From Emydura subglobosa (taxonomy: Eukaryota > Chordata > Testudines > Chelidae): a stretch of DNA of 64,000 nucleotides. Each line of letters starts with the position of its first letter. Position 1 is the first letter of the stretch. Location of the stretch: assembly GCA_007922225.1 (NCBI GenBank), contig ML679989.1, forward strand, positions 21,803,534 through 21,867,533. Reading direction: 5' to 3'. Positions 36,533 through 47,672 of the stretch are shown piece by piece. The notes under the pieces were generated by a model. It searched no databases. It saw nothing but the letters and a program-made list of their open reading frames with translations, and was not told where the DNA came from. The translations under genes were made by a program, and so were the position numbers.

Positions 36533-37399
36533 GTAGGTGTTGATGCAGAGAACAGATGGACTTTGCTGTCGGGTAGCGGGTGCATGGGCATGCTTGCAAT
36601 ATTGCTCTTCCCCACTGGCCCTCTTTGTTTGCTGTACCCTTCTGTCCCCTGTTGGAGGCAGAGCAGGCAACCCTCCTGTCGTAGCCGTGCCAGGTATGTT
36701 TGTTCAGTATAAATCCAAAGAGAGTCGTGCACTTGCGTCATTCTTTTCTTCCAGGTGCTTTGCTTGATTTGCCTTGTGCCTCTGACAGCGGTTGTGCTAG
36801 CTCCCGAAAGGGACTCCTTCCGTCAGCAAGCAGGGTGGTGTTGAACTTCAAGGCTGGTATGGGTGAGATGTAGCTATCTCATGGAGAAAGTAATAAACTG
36901 TCAGCTTGTGAGCAGGATGTTTTTCCCCACTGCTGGGCCAGTGCCACTCACCTAAAAAAGGTCACAGAAACCCACGCTGCCACTGCCTGTATGTAAGCGT
37001 GGCAGCTGCAAAGCGCACTCGCCTGTTAACAAAGAGCAGTCTAGTGCTTATATTTAAGGAACGGGATCAGTCAGACAGAAATTTGAAGTGGGCATGTGAT
37101 TGCAGCACTGCTGGCTCTGCAGCAGATTCTCCTCTGGGGAAATATGCACCTGCCGAGCTGGCATGAGGAGGAGAGTGGCCCCTGGTTATGGTCTTGCTAT
37201 CAGTAAGCAGCAGCGCAAAGTAAGGCAAAGGTCACAGAGAACCAGTGGCAGACAGACCAAGTCCCAGTGCAGAGGCATCCAGGGCAGTTCATTGCTTTCA
37301 TTTCTACTGAGCTAGACCTTAATTTGCCCAGCACATTCACTTGGCTTACAAAACTGACTGGAGCTGCTACTGACTACTACAGAAGTCCCCACACTGTGG

Positions 37400-37657
37400 G
37401 GCACAGATGTGGAGGAAGCTCCAGAGACGGAGGGGACATGGCGAGCCTGGACCAGCGCCCACAGAGGTGGGAGGGAGAGAGCCAATCAGCCCCGCTCTGC
37501 CCCCAGCCTCAGCTCCTGCTCCTGCTCCTGTCAGTGGCCCCAGCTCGCGATCGTGGTCCCAGGCCATGCTCCCAACCCCAGCTCCCGATTTGCGGCTCCT
37601 TGGGGCTGTCAGACCAGGTAAGAGGGGGGTGCGACTCCAAAAGTTTGAGGTCCACTG
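37400..37657. mobile_element. probable hAT-like MITE right part
   Basis: The segment ends AAAAGTTTGAGGTCCACTG, the typical inverted end (CAGTGGwyCTCAAACTTTT) of hAT-like MITEs. The GC-rich part before it encodes several overlapping spurious open frames. The left terminus was not identified. Confidence 0.5.
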
Positions 37658-38599
37658 GCCTAGTGATTATTACCATTACATGGGTTTGCGTCACCCTTTG
37701 CTAACCGACCTCCTCCTTCAAACTGTCACTCTGAAGAGTTCATAAAGCTATCAGGACACCCACAGAGAGGGGGAGGTGCTCGAAATACACTCAAGTTTCG
37801 ACATTCAAACACTGTTCAGTTTTAATTCTATATATGATCTCCTAGCTCTTGAATCTGGTATCAGTTGTGACAAAACCCACCAATTTCAGGTTTCTAACTC
37901 TTCTTACCTGGGCCAGTTCCCTGGAAGAAGGAAATAGGGAGAAGGAAGGAAAATAGGGAAACTCCTGATCTGCAGGTCTTTTTATGCTTTGTCCAAACAA
38001 ACAACCAAAAGAAAGTCTAAGACCCAGTAAGTGGAAATGCAAATGGACAGCAAGATGTGGCCAATCTGCTTCACAATTTATACTGGAAACGAAATCTCAT
38101 GAAACTGAATGCAGAGAGACAGTGGGTTCACTAGGAAAAATTGACACAGTCCAACCCCAGTGCTATAAGCCTTTTATCCATTGCTTCATCACACAGTAAC
38201 TTTCAGAAAGCCACTGTGTGGTTTTTATAAGGTCTGCAAAAGGAAGTTAGAACTACACATAAAAGTGCTGCTGCAGTAATTTAAGAAAAAGTAAGTTATT
38301 CCCTGATGTCTGTGATGCTGTTACCCAAGCAAGGAAGTGAACAAAAAGCCACGTTAGACTCTGTTCCATTAGGGAAAACTTGCACTAGGGCAATCAGTGG
38401 AGGAGAAAAGTCTTTGTTCATTTTAAAGGATGCAGAAACAAAAGTAGAAGTAGTCACACTTTTTTTGGTTTCCTGTTCTGTTTAAACACTGCACTTCTTC
38501 CGTGTTACTTAAGAATCTGGGATAAAGATTAACCTAGGAGAGGAGTAACAATAGTTCTACAAATAAAATATATTAAAGCAACTCTTATTTTGTGTAACA

Positions 38600-38705
38600 C
38601 CTACGGGCACTGACCTGTTTCAGGCTTCTTGCTAGATACCTTATGAAGGTAAAGTAAGTGTCAGTCCTTGCCCCAAAAAGTTTACAATTTAAATAGCAAG
38701 ATCAC
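38600..38705. repeat. ancient interspersed repeat fragment
   Basis: The motif 'cagtccttgccccaaaaag' followed by 'tttacaatttaaatag' matches a widespread old amniote repeat ('cagtccctgccccaaagagcttacaatctaa'). I cannot name the family with confidence. Confidence 0.4.
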
Positions 38706-39192
38706 ATGTGTGAAACAAGCTGGGTGAAAGACAAGGGAACAGTAACAGGATGACTTAAGATAGACTAGCTTCGTGCACAATTCATGGGTGTAAAAAGCCC
38801 GTCCTAGCAGTAATCACAAGACGTTCCGTATTATCAGCTGGCAGCACACTCTGGTTATAGTGGCACAGGTGAAATGTAAGGAGAAAAACAAAAGCTGAGT
38901 TTGGTACATGCTAAACCATCAGTAGCCAAAATGCAGCTCATGGCTCCTTTCATGAGAAGCAGTTGATCTGAGTAGCCTGTTGCATTTCTTCTGCTACACA
39001 GCACATGTCCATGGACGCAGGACTTTCGTGGCTGTTAGCTACATGTCTGCACACAGAAGTGGCCCTATGCAGGCCAGAGGAGCACTGGATTTGAGATGCT
39101 TATGGGGGATAAATTCTCTGCCACACCAGCTGGGCATCCTTTGTGCCAAACTGTTCTGTTGTGTGTAACCTGATCACTTCTTCCATCTACAG

Positions 39193-39349
39193 ATGTTGCT
39201 AGCACTCCCCCCACCGACACCCCTGCCAAGGTGCAGAGTGTGGAGGACTTTATTCCTGATGACAGTCTGGACCGCAGCTTTCTGGAGGATCCGACCCCTC
39301 AGAAAGACAAGGGGCTAGCTAGGAGTAAGGAGCACAATGAGAGCGACAG
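39193..39349 (+). CDS. RABL6: RABL6 coding exon (VQSVEDFIPDDSLDRSFLED)
   Basis: The 157-nt exon starts after CATCTACAG, completes an Asp codon and encodes VASTPPTDTPAK, then VQSVEDFIPDDSLDRSFLED, then PTPQKDKGLARSKEHNESD with AG of a Ser/Arg codon at ACAG|GTAAGG. VQSVEDF(I/V)PDDxLDRSFLED is a highly recognisable RABL6 motif. The exon is too short to show as a long open frame and was found by homology to the known protein. Confidence 0.95.
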
Positions 39350-40237
39350 GTAAGGAAGAAAGGAAATGGGGGAGGGCAGAGGAGCGGGATAGAAATAGAG
39401 CTTGGAGGTGCACTCTGGGTGACTGCTGGAGCAGGTGGAACTCCTCAGCATTTTTCTTTAGCTCTGGGTCCTTTATGCTTTTACACACAGTGTGCAGCAG
39501 AGTGCAGGACCCCCAAAGGATGGGTGGCGTGGCCCATATCTATCACAGTAATGGCAGCCTCACCTCGGACGCTTTCTCTTCCCTTTCCAAACGCCCAAGG
39601 AATGGAATGGCTTTGCGGCATGCCGGGAAGCTGTGGAGGGTGAGGGCACTCAAGGAGCATGACCCTGCTAGCAATGCCTGTCCCCATCACATTGGAGAGG
39701 CTGCCAACTCCAGCACTTCTGCCAGCTGTAATTACAGCACAGCTCCCAGGGGCAGAGGGCGGGTCACTCTCCTTAGCCAGGTCCCACAACTGCTTAGAAC
39801 CAGTGTCATGAACTACCCCCAGGAACTTACTGTTGTCCAGAGCAGATGAGGGAAGCAGTGGTTGAGAGTGAATTATATAACTTACAACCCCCCCGCCACC
39901 AACCACTTCTCCCTAATTGCTTTCTGGCCTTCTCCTACTATTCTCCCCTGTTAGCACTCAGTGTTAAATGGCGGCTGCTCCTCTGTAAATTGCCCTGGTA
40001 GCAGATGCTTCAAGAATCCCAGTTACTACGTTAGCAGGATGAGTTTGTCATTGGCAAAAAAGGTATTCTTCCTGACACTCTTTGGTGCCAGAAAGCTGTG
40101 GCATCAGCAGTTCAGCCCCATTTTTTCTGGTTTTGATGGTGTTTCCCAAACTGAAAGGCTGTATCACTGTGTGACTTGAACTTACTTTCTCATTGAAAGA
40201 AACTTTCATTACATTGCATTGCAAAGCTTTTTTCCCG

Positions 40238-40385
40238 TCGACGCAGCGCTACGTCGCTTGAGGGGGTGGATTTACTGCATTGACTTCTTGATCGATTGAA
40301 CTGATCTACACTGTCTACTCAGTCGATCCAGAAAGATCGATCTGACGGCAGCGACTTTGCCGCCATCAGTATAGACATACCCTGA
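40238..40385. mobile_element. MITE, second copy of the 29697 family
   Basis: It starts CGACGCAGCGCTACGTCGCT and carries CAGTCGATCCAGAAAGATCG. It ends TTTGCCGCCATCAGTATAGA followed by CATACCCT. The right halves of the two copies align closely. Confidence 0.7.
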
Positions 40386-40445
40386 GTCAAGATCAGATGT
40401 CTTCCGAAAGGATGTCTAATGCTACTGCAAGTTATTAAAACTGTG

Positions 40446-40536
40446 CAGTAATTGCTGGGGGAGATTCTCTGGCCTGTACTGTGCAGGAGGTCGGACTCGA
40501 ATCATCATCTCTTCCGATCTTATTTATCGAGATGTG
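40446..40536 (+). repeat. CR1-like 3'-end fragment
   Basis: The text 'gattctctggcctgtactgtgcaggaggtcggactcgaatcatc' resembles a CR1 3' end subfamily ('ctctggcctgtgttatacaggaggtcagactagatgatc'). It is diverged and lacks a clear octamer tail. Confidence 0.6.
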
Positions 40537-41332
40537 GGTAGCTGTACACTCAGTGAAGTGCTCAGTTTTGACGTTTTATGGTGGATTCCGAATGTCTGAA
40601 ACTTTGTCCATGTTCGTATCATAGGAACATCAGGAATGCCAAATCTGGCCTTCCTAGGGTTTGCTAGAGGTCTTCTGAGATGGCCTCAGAGTTATTTGGA
40701 ATTCTTGCATCTTTAATTAAAATGGTGTTGAATCTTTAACAAATGCTTTCTTTCTCCAAAATGTTAATTAGTCATTGGAATCAAATAGGTATTTAAAACT
40801 TTGGTATTTGTATATTTTAACAGTCTGACAGTCCCTGCTCCTCTCAGTTGCTCAGCCCTCTCTCTTGGCTGTTGATGTCCTCGTTTCATGAGGTCCACTG
40901 TCATGATGATCTTCCAGGGTGGACAGCCACCTGAATTTTAAATGTAAAGAACAAGCAGGAAAAATATACATCAGGCTGCATGGCAGGAGCTCAATTAATT
41001 TTCTTCCTTTAAACTTAGTGGTGGCCATATACAATTTCATGACTGCAACGTCTCATTATAGGAAGCTACAACATCAGTTCCTAAGTACTTTCCCACCAGC
41101 ATGGCTGAAATTCCATTCCTGCCTTGGTTGCTGGTCGCTTGTCCACCTTCGCTGTTGACCTCTAAGTTTGAAAGTTGCACTACTAACTAACCAACCAAGA
41201 GATGGCCTCCACAGCAGAGTGAACCTGCCAGAATCCAAGGAAGCGATTCATGCTTCTGTCCACAGCCCACAGTGCTTGATTTATCCTGGACGCTAATTAT
41301 GAGGCCGTAGACCATGCCTACGGATACGATTT

Positions 41333-41618
41333 GGTCACGGAGATCACGGATTCCCTGACGTTCTGGGACCTCAGTGATTTCTGCGGCAGGGTTGGAGCAG
41401 CTGCCAACCCTAAGCACCTCCACCACCCAACAGCTAATTGGCTGGCCGGCCCTGGGCACCGCTGTCCAGCAGCTGCCAAGTCCCAGCAGCTCCGTTTTCC
41501 CCTTTCCCCAGGGGATGTTTAGTAAAAGTCAGGGACAGGTCACAGCTTCTGTGAATTTTTGTTTATTGCCGATGACCTGTCCCTGACTTTCACTAAAAAT
41601 ATCTGTGACAGAATCTTA
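41333..41618. repeat. repeat with a near-perfect 22-bp hairpin
   Basis: Inverted arms at 41521-41542 and 41573-41594 match at 21 of 22 bases (core GTCAGGGACAGGTCA). They are separated by a 30-nt T-rich loop. The whole unit, beginning 'ttggtcacggagatcacgg', resembles an interspersed repeat seen in turtle and crocodilian DNA. No coding function is apparent. Confidence 0.6.
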
Positions 41619-41696
41619 ACCTTAGCCGTGTCTCACACTGATAGCAGATATTTAAAAGGGTCTCAAAAGAATCTGCCCCTAATAACCAGCAGTTCT

Positions 41697-41888
41697 ACTT
41701 CGAGTGATTGCTCATGTCCATTCCACTATAGGTGTGTGCACGCCAGCATGCACGGTTCCCGGAATGTTTTTCCCCTTAGCAGACCCTGTAGGGCTGGCTC
41801 AGGCGCCCCATGGAGTGCTGCGCTCATGCCGCGGCACATGCGGTGCTGCCGGCCCCACGCCCCCTCAGTCCCTTCTTTCCACCCATGA
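41697..41888 (+). repeat. DIRS left inverted terminal repeat
   Basis: It begins ACTTCGAGTGATTGCTCATG and contains 'gtgcacgccagcatgcacgg', 'ttagcagaccctgtaggg' and 'cccctcagtcccttctttcc'. Each of these recurs in reverse complement, in reverse order, at 46795-46985. Confidence 0.9.
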
Positions 41889-42144
41889 CAGTTGCATGGA
41901 ACTAGCCTTGCTCTCTGCAAGTGCCATTCCTCTTGAACTTTTTGTTAGCGAAGTACCCTAGTGTAATTTTAAGTAATGTTAAGTAGTGTAGTTAAATAGG
42001 AAGTCCCTGAGGGACTTAAGGTGGCCAGGCTATGTCCCAGGCTATGTCCCTATGTCCCTGGCCTGCCTACGCCACCTCCGCGCCTCCCCCCTCTGCTAAG
42101 GGAGAAGGGACTGGTGTCCCGGGGCAAGCCCGCGTGGGGTCCCC

Positions 42145-43960
42145 ATGAAGGGCGGTGGAGATCCCTGGTATGGGGAGGAAGATCTCCCGGCCACCGGTGG
42201 TAGAGTGGTCCCCAGCACCGGAGGCAGTGCAGGCCATGGGGCGGCACCGGTTGAGATCCACCAGGTGGCGCCCGAATGGCTCCTGCTCCAGAACCCCGGC
42301 ACTGAGGAGTTCGCCCGCACTGAGGCGGCACAGAACCCGATCATCGTTGGAGGCCTCGGCACCGAGGGGTTCGCCCGCACTGAGGAGGTGCGGAACCCGG
42401 TTGCCATTCGCAGACCCTACACCGCGCAAGCCCCGACGCGGACCCTGGTTGCCGGAGTTAGGCTTGGCACCATGGAGTTCAGAGCCGCACTGGTCTCGAT
42501 CACAAGGGGTAAGCGGCGCCACAAACATCCTCGGTACCGAGGCTCAGTACCGAGAGTTCTTCGGAGTGCACCTCTGTCCCTGGGCATCGCCCGTAGCGAC
42601 AGAGGCAGTCCTCATTGTCCTCCACGTCAGAGGCAGCGAGAAGTCGGTCCCTGGTGCGGCACAGCACCCGGGACCAAGGACAGCCACGGCACCGCCTGTC
42701 TTGTGGGTCGGGGTCCCACAGGGGGAACAGTCATTGGAACAGTCGACGCCCCCACAAGGCGTCAAAGCAGGTGGCAGTCATCCCAGGTTTGGCCCCAGGG
42801 TCAATGGCCTCATTGCACTCCATGGGGCACCCAGATGGGACCAGGGCCCCCAATCCACCCTGTCATTAGGGGTGCAGTCCATGCCCCCGGCACAGCAGAA
42901 ATCCCGCAGTCACCGCTCCTCGGACGAGGAGTTGGACCCCATTGCCCGGACGAGGCGGTCTCCAGGGACCTCATGACGGCTCTGGAGGGTTTCGGGGCAC
43001 ACCAGGAGCTGCTCAAGAGGGTAGCCTCTAGCTTGGGGCTGGAGGCCAAAGAGTTATTGGAGGCCATTGTTACCCTCTCCAAGGTGCTGGGGGCAACTGC
43101 CCCAGCAAGAACGGCCCTACCAGTCCACGATAAGGTCCTCAAATTGTTAAGGCCCTGTGGCAAACCCCTTCCTAGGTCACCCCTACGTCGAGGGTGCTGA
43201 GGAAGAGTATCATGGCCGGCCGAAGGATTCGAGTATCTATTCACTCACTAAGCCCCGGGAATCCCGGTGGTGGGCACAGCCAACCAGTGGAACGGGCATG
43301 GCCAGCCTGGTGCCATTACCAAGAACAAACACAACATAACTTTGTGGAATTGTGTTTTTAAAAAACAAAAAAAAACATGTACATGACTCCACAGTCAGGA
43401 CTGCCAACCATCAAGCCCTCCTGAGGAGAGAGAATCGTAACTTGTGGGATTCCCTAAGGCGGTTTGCTACGGCTCTGCCGCAGGACCAGGCCGCCGAGTT
43501 CACCTGATGAAGGAATCACGGCAGCTAAGGCAGCGCTCCAAATCTCCAGAGACGCTGCCGACTAGTGGATAAGGCCAGAGCATCCGCCATTTCCATCAGG
43601 AGGTGCTCGTGGCTGCAATCCTTGGGGAGTCCCAGGAGGGGCAGCAATCAATTCAGGACCTTCCCTGTGATGGGTCGGCCCTCTCCTCCGATCAGACCGA
43701 TGCAAGGCTGCACGGTCTGAAGGACTCCAGGGCCACGCTTCGTTCCCTGGGCCTGTACACGCCCCAGGCGTCCAGGCAACAGTCGTGGCCCCAGGCGCAG
43801 CAGCAACAAGGCCTCTGCTTAGGCCCTTTCAACCCTACAGGAATAGGGACAGAAATAAGGGGTTTAGGAGACGGGATTAGCCATCCCTGGCTCATCCTCA
43901 TCCCCCAGCAGGGGCCCCCAGGGGGTCGGGCAATCGTAGGAGACAGTTTTGATAGTGTGC
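42145..43960 (+). pseudogene. DIRS gag-like region, frameshifted
   Basis: The longest uninterrupted frame runs from 42145 to 43200 (351 codons) and is rich in Gly, Pro, Arg and Thr. A second overlapping frame (42155-42976) contains KSRSHRSSDEELDP. Further on, a frame at 43603-43800 reads DARLHGLKDSRATLRSLGLY, and near 43827 FNPYRNRDRNKGFRRRD. Both are typical of the C-terminal part of DIRS gag. The region is split among frames, so no full-length protein is expected. Which 5' frame is ancestral is uncertain. Confidence 0.65.
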
Positions 43961-44054
43961 CCGAGGGTGGTGCCCCTACTGCTCTCCTGGACCCGCCCTG
44001 TCCTGCCCTGAACAGGTTAAGGCCCTCCCATCCTGAATGGGCGTCCCCCAAGGG

Positions 44055-44156
44055 AGGCGGTGTGGCCTCGTGAATAGAGCACTGGACTCTGACCCAGAAG
44101 ACCTGAGTTCTAGTCCTGATTCCTGCTGGGTGACTGTAGGCAAGTCATTTAAAAAA
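44055..44156 (+). mobile_element. tRNA-derived SINE nested in the DIRS element
   Basis: The head 'ggcggtgtggcctcgtgaat' 'agagcactggactctgaccc' followed by 'agaagacctgagttctagtcc' contains pol III A- and B-box-like segments. It corresponds to turtle Cry-type SINEs (tRNA-Lys-derived in the literature). It continues 'gactgtaggcaagtcattt' and stops at an A-rich end, so the tail is cut short. It separates the gag-like and reverse transcriptase regions of the DIRS element, hence it inserted later. Confidence 0.8.
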
Positions 44157-44169
44157 GCAGAGCAGGGTC

Positions 44170-45480
44170 TGCAACCCATACTTCCTGGATCCAAGAGACT
44201 AGTATGCCGCCCTCGACCTCAAGGATGCATACTTTCATGTGTACATCCTCCCCAGCCACAGATGCTTCTTCCACTTCACGGTGGCTGGCTCCCAGTACCA
44301 ATTTACAGCCCTGCCCTTTGGCCGTCTTCCAAGGTGTTCACCAAATGCATGGCGGTAGCGGCGACTCACCTGTGGCGAAAGGGTGTACAAATCTTCTCTT
44401 ACCTGGACGATCGGCTGCTCAGTGGCAGGTCCGGGTTCCAAGTGCAGGAGAGCATGTCCCTCACGTGCTTCACGTGCAGCAGGCTGGGACTGCTCATAAA
44501 CAAGCAGAAGTCCATTCTAACCCCGGTGCAACGCATACATTCATTGGGGCCACCCTGGACGCTTCCTAGGCCACAGCCTTCCTACCTCAGCCATGTTCGA
44601 GGTCTGGTCTCTATCATCTCCCGGCTACACTGATGCCTCACGACAACAGCCAGGCACTGCCTACAGCTGTTAGGCCACATGGCGGCCTGCACGTACGTAG
44701 TGAGACTAGCTCACCTGAGTCTCAGGCCGCTTCAGGCGTGGTTGACCTCGGGTATATGGGCCGAGCAGACACCCACGGAATTGGGTGGTCACAGTTCCCC
44801 GTCCACCCTAGACTGGTGGAGATCCCCCAGGGCAGTGTGGATGCGTGTTCCGTTCAGGGAACTGGTCCCGTTGGTCACTTTAATCTCCAACGCCTCGGAT
44901 GTGGGATGGGGAGCCCACATCGGGGCCAACCTGAGCACTCGGGCTCTGATCGGGGGAGGACAGGTGCCTGCACATCAACATGAAGGAGCTGAGGGCTATT
45001 CACCTAGCGTGCAGGCTGTTCCTCTGATTCCTGGCAGGCAGAGTGGTGCAGGTGCTTACAGGCAACACCACAGCTATGTTTATATAAACAGGCAGGAAGG
45101 GGTGTGCTCCTTGGCCCTCTGCGAGGGAGCTACCCTTCTGTGGGGCTTTGCCGTGAGACACGACTTCCACTTGACTGCCTCTCACCCCCTGCGGGTGAGG
45201 AATGACGAGGCAGATCACCTTAGCAGGACATTTCTACCCCGCCACGACTGGTCGCTGCACCCGGAGGTAGTGACTACGATCTTCCAAAGGTGGGGTGTTC
45301 CCCAACTGGATCTATTTGCGTCGGCTTGGAATGCGCAGTGCCAAGGTTCGGCTTGCGCTGGGATCGTGAGACTGGGTCGATTTCAGACGTGTTTCTCAGT
45401 GATTGGATGGGGACCCTCAGGTGCGCATTCCTGCCCATTCCACTCCTGCCCAAGGTCCTACTGCAAATAAACAGGGACAG
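44170..45480 (+). pseudogene. DIRS reverse transcriptase / RNase H, frameshifted
   Basis: Near 44205 a frame reads LDLKDAYFHVYILPSHRCFF and then HFTVAGSQYQFTALPFG (fingers and palm). Near 44395 another reads FSYLDDRLL, the YxDD catalytic motif. The frame 44679-45470 gives HMAACTYVVRLAHLSLRPLQ, NASDVGWGAHIG, VRNDEADHLSR and GVPQLDLFASAWNAQ, which are RNase H and connection motifs of DIRS polymerases. At least two frame changes are needed to join them, so the gene is inactive. Confidence 0.85.
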
Positions 45481-45689
45481 GGCAGATGTCATATTCACTG
45501 CTCCGCCCTGAGGCGGCATGACCGTCTCTTCCAGAACCATGGTCATCGGTTGCACCTGGACCTGGACCCCCTGCAGCTCACGGCCTGGAGGCTCTTGGGC
45601 TGACGGAGGGAGAGAGAACCTACGCGGTGCAGGTCCAGCAAGTCCTGCTGGGCAGCAGGAAACCTTCTACACAGGTCATGTACCAGGCT

Positions 45690-46635
45690 AAGTAGAAATG
45701 GTTTACCTCTTGGGCGGAGTCCCGGGGCATTCCGCCCAGGCTCTCGCCTCCGCAGGCGATTCTGGAGTATCTGCTCCAGCTAAAGCTCCAGGGTCTGGTG
45801 ATGGCCTCACTGAAGGTTCACCTGATGGCCATTTCGGACTTCAATCAGCCGCTAGAGGGGAGATCCCTGTTCTCCCATCCCATGTTGGAGGTTCCTCAAG
45901 GGGGTGGAGAGCTTTATCCTCAGGTCTGTAACCCGGTGCCTCCCTGGAATCTCAACCTGGTCCTCTCGAGACTCACGGGGCCCCCTTTGAACCCATGGCT
46001 TCATGCCACCTGCTCCTGCTTTCATGGAAGGTAGCCTTCCTGTTGGCCATTACCTCAGCCAGGAGGGTCTCCGAGATTAGGGCCTTGACCTCGGAGCCCC
46101 CTTAGACAGTATTCTATAAGGATAAGGTGCAGTTGAAGCCGCGCCCAGCCTTTCTGCCCACGGTGGTTTCCCAATTTCATTATAACCAAGATAAATCTCT
46201 CCCTGTGTTTTTCCCAAACCGCGTGGTTTGGAAGAGGAATGGAGATGGCATTCGCTGGACATGAGACGAGCCCTGGCCTACTACATCGAGGACAAAGCCG
46301 CTCCAGAAATCGACACAGCTCTTAGTCGCGGTAGCTGAGCGGATGAAAGGCTCACCTGTCTCCCCCCAGCGCATCTCTGCATGGATCACATCCTGCATCA
46401 AGAGCTGCTACGAGCAGGCGAATGTGCCGCTTCTGGGTGTCGTCACAGCGCACTCAACCAGAACCCAGGCCTCCTCTGCGGCCTTCCTGGAGAGAGTGCT
46501 CCTGCAGAACATCTGCAAAGCCGCCACCTGGTTGTCAGTGCACAGCTTCACGTCCCACTACGCCATCGTGCAGCAGGCGAGAGGGGACGCGGATTTCAGC
46601 AGGGCGGTGCTGATGAGAACAGCTCACCGGTAACT
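45690..46635 (+). pseudogene. DIRS tyrosine recombinase, frameshifted
   Basis: Frame fragments include LEYLLQLKLQGLVMASLKVH and LMAISDFNQPLEGRSLFSHP (45755-45880, core-binding region). The 46343-46633 frame includes RISAWITSCIKSCYEQANVP, AHSTRTQASSAAFLERVLLQ and NICKAATWLSVHSFTSHYAI. The HSTR arrangement and the terminal HxFxxHY pattern fit the catalytic His-x-x-Arg and Tyr of DIRS recombinases. Stops between the two parts break the gene. Confidence 0.8.
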
Positions 46636-46667
46636 CCTACCCAACTCCAAGGTATGGCTTGTTCATC

Positions 46668-46775
46668 ACCTATAGTGGAATGGACATGAGCAATCACTCG
46701 AAGTAGAAAACAAGGTTACTTACCAGTAACCGATGTTCTTCGAGATGTGTTGCTCACGTCCATTCCACACCCACC
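46668..46775. repeat. DIRS internal complementary region
   Basis: The left part, ATGGACATGAGCAATCACTC followed by GAAGTA, is complementary to the element's left outer end at 41697. The right part, GGTTACTTACCAGTAACCGA followed by TGTTCTTCGAGATGTGTTGC, is complementary to the right outer end at 46965-47017. In DIRS elements this region joins the ends during formation of the circular intermediate. Confidence 0.88.
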
Positions 46776-46794
46776 CTCCATCCCTGCTGTCGGA

Positions 46795-47017
46795 GTTGGC
46801 AGAAAGAAGGGACTGAGGGGGTGTGTGGCCAGGAGCGCCTCATATACCGCAGCATGTGCGTGGGGCTCCAGGGGGTGCCTGAGCCGGCCCTACGGGGTCT
46901 GCTAAGGGGAAAAAAGTTCCGGGAACCGTGCATGCTGGCGTGCACACACCTATATTGGAATGGATGTGAGCAACACATCTCGAAGCACAACAGTTACTGG
47001 TAAGTAACCTTGTTTTT
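46795..47017. repeat. DIRS right inverted terminal repeat and extension
   Basis: The repeat is the inverse of 41697-41888, with 'ggggaaaaaagttccgggaa' and 'ccgtgcatgctggcgtgcac' clearly shared. It is followed by a short extension ending TTACTGGTAAGTAACCTTG, which occurs inverted in the internal complementary region. Confidence 0.88.
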
Positions 47018-47672
47018 CTCTTGTAACCAGTAGAATACGAGGCAGTTGAGGCCCAGCAGACCAAATGTAGTTCTGGTCCAAGGAATTTAGAGTTCTTTTC
47101 GGAATCCAGCCGAACCCTCTTTGCAGACCTTTCTTTAAAGCAAACAACTTAGAAGCTGCTTTCCTTGTTTCTAAATACACAAAAACAAGCTGAGAGCCTA
47201 ACAGAGCATACAGGGCTAGGTTTCATGTTACACGTACATTATGTGCAGACATCTCTGCTGTGTTTGTGTTACCACTAGGCACAAACAGTGCCATGTTTGC
47301 AAATACAACAAGATAATATCTTATTGTGTTACAAATTTATAACTGCCTTCTTAACTAACCAGAGTAGAATGAACATAATTGTGGATAGGTTTCTCACAGG
47401 AGCAAGCAAGGTGCTGTGTGTAAGCGATGGTCCCATAGCCCATTTATGCAGCTGTGTGCTAGTAAGTAGTGGGGATTTCATTGCAAATAGGATTGGTTAG
47501 ACGCCCATCCTAGATACAACGGAGTAGGATCTCTTGTAACTGAGCCCTTCCTGAGACTTGCTGCTGTGGTGACTTCATTCAGAAGAACACTTTTGCTTTA
47601 CCTTGGCATGTTTTCTTTCTGTGGTATAGCAGCGACGTCCTACTGGCATTAGGATGATCAGTGGTTTTTAGT

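Larger units (their letters stand above)
36533..39192 (+). other. RABL6 intron
   Basis: It holds a GC-rich segment with a hAT-like right end (about 37400-37657) and a possible old repeat at 38600-38705 ('cagtccttgccccaaaaagtttacaattt'). The remaining sequence shows no gene. Confidence 0.65.
41697..47017 (+). mobile_element. DIRS-type tyrosine-recombinase retrotransposon, near full length
   Basis: DIRS elements are copied by reverse transcriptase and inserted by a tyrosine recombinase, without integrase or target duplication. Here a left terminal repeat (41697-41888) has an inverted partner at 46795-46985. An internal complementary region (about 46668-46775) carries complements of both outer extremities side by side. 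Between them lie a gag-like region (42145-43960), reverse transcriptase/RNase H (44170-45480) and tyrosine recombinase (45690-46635), all in sense with RABL6. Several frameshifts and stops, plus a SINE insertion at 44055, make it non-autonomous. It is richer in CpG than the surrounding intron. Confidence 0.9.

Noticed and set aside
36203..36712. 169-codon + frame overlapping the large RABL6 exon
   Set aside because: It is an alternative frame of the Pro/Ser-rich exon (many His and Leu codons from CAC/CTC repeats) and reads past the splice donor.
37267..37704. 145-codon + frame and overlapping frames in the same GC-rich piece
   Set aside because: The frames overlap one another, lie in a probable hAT-like MITE, and show no homology that I can recognise.
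44055..44130. A tRNA gene
   Set aside because: A- and B-box-like sequences are present, but the acceptor and anticodon stems do not pair and the sequence continues as a SINE.
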